Assembly (NCBI GenBank): GCA_964456095.1
Contig: CAYVZF010000007.1
Span: 1 to 35,548 of the forward strand
Origin: CANRPC01 sp964456095
GTDB lineage: Bacteria; Bacillota_I; Bacilli_A; RFN20; CAG-449
Length of the DNA stretch: 35,548 nucleotides
Direction of reading: 5' to 3'
The number at the start of each line of letters is the position of its first letter. Positions within the stretch are counted from its first letter, which is position 1. This document shows, piece by piece, positions 34,328 through 35,548 of this stretch. The notes beneath the pieces were generated by a model. That model saw nothing but the letters and a program-made list of their open reading frames with translations. It was not told the origin of the DNA and did no database searches. Position numbers and translations under genes: made by a program.

Positions 34328-34404
34328 GGCGACCGTGGTGAAGTGGTTAACACATCTGGCTGTGAACCAGACACGCGTGAGTTCGATTCTCATCGATCGC
34401 CCCA
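34328..34404 (+). tRNA. tRNA-His (anticodon GTG)
   Basis: A complete cloverleaf. The extra G at -1 (34328) faces C73 (34401), the identity element of tRNA-His, and CCA is encoded at 34402-34404. The acceptor strands are GCGACCG and CGATCGC with one C-A mismatch at pair 5-68. The anticodon arm is TCTGG, loop CTGTGAA, CCAGA, giving anticodon GTG. The T arm is GTGAG, loop TTCGATT, CTCAT. Confidence 0.97.
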
Positions 34405-34418
34405 TTTATAGTCGGTTG

Positions 34419-34451
34419 ATCCTAATACATTAGTGTATTGGGATTTTTTTT
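34419..34451 (+). terminator. Intrinsic terminator of tRNA-His
   Basis: ATCCTAATACA (34419-34429) pairs with TGTATTGGGAT (34434-34444) around TTAG, one T-G wobble, followed by a run of T's. Confidence 0.9.
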
Positions 34452-34768
34452 AGAGCATTTTCAACGTTAGAACATAAATTGGAAAATGAACCAGGTTCGA
34501 ACTGGTGTATTAAATTAAAATGAATACTTTCTTAAAACGTATAAGTCAAAATTTTACACCTAAGTATAATAAAAATAGAAGTCATTTAGTTTATAAAATC
34601 AAAGTTAACAACTTCTATTTTTTTATTATTTAGTTTTATTTTTAATATTTTAGTTTTTTAAAAAATATATAATTTTAGGTAAAGTCTAGCAACTTATACT
34701 GATTATCTTTTATAATATAAACATATTTGATGTAAATATTAAATTATATATAAAGAGGTAAAATAATT
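34452..34768. other. Gene-poor stretch with an orphan stem-loop
   Basis: No convincing gene is present. The largest reading frame (34520-34633, 37 codons) has no ribosome-binding site and runs through a stem-loop. The stem-loop pairs AAAAATAGAAGT (34571-34582) with ACTTCTATTTTT (34611-34622), followed by a T-tract, and looks like the terminator of a short transcript. A T-arm-like ACCAG-GTTCGAA-CTGGT element lies near 34490-34506. The start of the following gene is preceded by a plain GAGGT site. Confidence 0.5.
34571..34630 (+). terminator. Terminator-like stem-loop without an obvious upstream gene
   Basis: Twelve base pairs with a 28-base loop and a following T-run (34617-34624). It could end read-through from the tRNA or a small RNA transcribed from about 34450. 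Confidence 0.45.
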
Positions 34769-35254
34769 ATGGCAAATGAAAATAAAAAAGATTTTAATAA
34801 GATGCTAAAAAGTAATAAAAATATGCCAAAAATTATTTTAATTGAAGATGAAAATACTATTAATAAGTATGGTGGCAATAAGATGTTAGTGGCATCTCCT
34901 AGTAATTATGATGATTTAATAAAGAAATTACCAAAAGGAAAAATAACAACAACTTCGGATATAAGAAAGTACTTAGCAAAAGAGTTTGATGTAGATTTTG
35001 TTGATCCGATGACTGCAGGTATATTTATTAATATTACAGCTTGGGCATCTTATCAAAGAACTAATGATATTACTCCATTTTGGAGAGTGTTAAAATCAAA
35101 TGGTGAGTTAAATGAAAAATATCCAGAAGGTATTTTACTTCAAAAAAGACTACTTGAAGAAGAAGGGCATACAATAATTACAAAAGGTAAAAAGAATATT
35201 AAATATTATGTAAAAGATTTTGAAAATTTTTTATTTGATTTCTTTAATTGCTAA
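34769..35254 (+). CDS. MGMT-family (alkyltransferase-like) DNA-binding protein without acceptor cysteine
   Basis: A 161-residue protein related to the DNA-binding domain of O6-alkylguanine-DNA alkyltransferases. After a basic leader, residues 46-70 (LIKKLPKGKITTTSDIRKYLA) match the helix-turn-helix of the family (usual form IPYGKVTTYGEIA). The acceptor motif P-C-H-R-V appears as PFWRV at 103-107, so both Cys and His are replaced. Alkyltransferase-like proteins bind alkylated bases and pass them to repair, and often have PWHRV. The segment from RVLKSNGELNEKYPEG to LLEEEGH follows the MGMT C-terminal pattern. GAGGT lies about nine bases upstream. A repair-sensing role is inferred; direct alkyl transfer is unlikely. 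Confidence 0.75.
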   Translation: MANENKKDFNKMLKSNKNMPKIILIEDENTINKYGGNKMLVASPSNYDDLIKKLPKGKITTTSDIRKYLAKEFDVDFVDPMTAGIFINITAWASYQRTNDITPFWRVLKSNGELNEKYPEGILLQKRLLEEEGHTIITKGKKNIKYYVKDFENFLFDFFNC

Positions 35255-35384
35255 ATAACATTTATTAATTTAATTTTAAGTAAAAAATTTAATAAAATTA
35301 ATAACTTTATGAATGATTTTAGAATGCTTTGTAAATTATTTAGGCTTTAAAAGTGTATTAATTATTTTAAAAAAAGTACGAGTA

Positions 35385-35393
35385 TGTTAGAAT
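35385..35393 (+). promoter_or_regulatory. Extended -10 promoter of the last gene
   Basis: TGTTAGAAT is an extended -10 element (TG-N-TAGAAT) 19 bases before ATG 35413; the -35 region is weak. Confidence 0.5.
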
Positions 35394-35412
35394 GTTTTTG
35401 AGGTCAAATTTT

Positions 35413-35548
35413 ATGAAAAAAAACATAACAGAAAAATTTAATTCATTTGAAATAAAAGAAAGTTTTTTTGTTTCAGAAGTAGATGTACTTTTGCCACCTA
35501 TTTATTATTCAGATAATGAACCTATCGCAGTTAATAAGTATTATTCTA
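35413..35548 (+). CDS. Start of an unidentified gene cut by the window edge
   Basis: An open frame from ATG 35413 runs without a stop to the window edge (45 codons). GAGG at 35400-35403 and an extended -10 element lie upstream, so the start is credible. The visible N-terminus begins MKKNITEKFNSFEIKESFFV and is polar, without a signal peptide. The product is not recognised from this fragment. Confidence 0.6.
   Translation, partial: MKKNITEKFNSFEIKESFFVSEVDVLLPPIYYSDNEPIAVNKYYS

Noticed and set aside
34490..34506. T-arm-like element as a second tRNA gene
   Set aside because: No acceptor, D or anticodon arm can be drawn around it.
34520..34633. A 37-codon reading frame in the gap after tRNA-His
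   Set aside because: No ribosome-binding site, AT-driven composition, and it runs through a terminator-like stem-loop.
1..35548. CRISPR array, insertion sequence or prophage genes
   Set aside because: No regularly spaced direct repeats, transposase, integrase or phage structural genes are visible.
1..35548. Mycoplasma-type genetic code (TGA = Trp)
   Set aside because: TGA ends several well-supported genes and Trp is encoded by TGG in conserved positions.

Overview
The window is very AT-rich and densely coded, with short intergenic gaps and strong Shine-Dalgarno (SD) sites. Trp is TGG throughout and TGA is a real stop (for example at 17971-17973 and at the ends of the genes at 20068 and 22809), so translation table 11 applies and not the Mycoplasma/Spiroplasma code. 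Gene content (NrnA-type DHH phosphoesterase, TypA, an RNase J, LplB/YtcP-type sugar ABC permeases, MsmK-type ATPases, an ECF sigma factor with its membrane partner) fits a low-GC Firmicute or deep-branching, standard-code Tenericute/Bacilli such as the uncultured gut RF39/Izemoplasma/Acholeplasma-like groups. That placement is inference from composition and gene content.

Region 1 (1-22519) is a pectin/galacturonate utilisation island. Operon A (58-7307, +): PfkB-type KDG kinase, CE12-type acetylesterase, MsmK ATPase, UxaB, UxaA and UxaC, closed by a strong terminator shared with the convergent CE8 pectin methylesterase gene (7354-8271, -). Operon B (8530-20068, +) starts from a near-consensus promoter with a cre/LacI-like operator at its start point. 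It encodes a six-pass membrane protein, two LplB/YtcP-type permeases, a large lipoprotein solute-binding protein, four further membrane proteins of unknown function (two are paralogues), a second MsmK, a GH28 exo-polygalacturonase and a short PucR-type HTH protein. Operon C (20100-22482, +): KDPG aldolase, a second KDG kinase and a GntR/FadR-type regulator, with a dyad overlapping its -10 box.

Together these genes give a full route: uptake of (oligo)galacturonides, de-esterification by CE12 and CE8, hydrolysis by GH28, then galacturonate -> tagaturonate (UxaC) -> altronate (UxaB) -> 2-keto-3-deoxygluconate, KDG (UxaA) -> KDPG (KdgK) -> pyruvate + glyceraldehyde-3-phosphate (Eda). None of the three pectin-active enzymes has a signal peptide, so processing appears to be cytoplasmic, and no pectate lyase or KduI/KduD is present in the window.

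Region 2 (22520-34081) is housekeeping and stress: a small membrane protein coupled to NrnA, a small three-pass membrane protein, a guanylate kinase (-), a BaiN/YhiN-type flavoprotein, an ECF sigma / membrane anti-sigma-like / lipoprotein operon, then TypA (-) and an RNase J with degenerate catalytic motifs (-).

Region 3 (34082-35548): tRNA-His(GTG) with its terminator, a gene-poor stretch with an orphan stem-loop, an MGMT-like protein whose acceptor-cysteine motif is changed, and the start of a gene cut by the window edge.

The points most worth following up are the set of uncharacterised membrane proteins built into the sugar-transport operon, the GC-rich structured leader at the left edge, the degenerate RNase J, and the ECF module.
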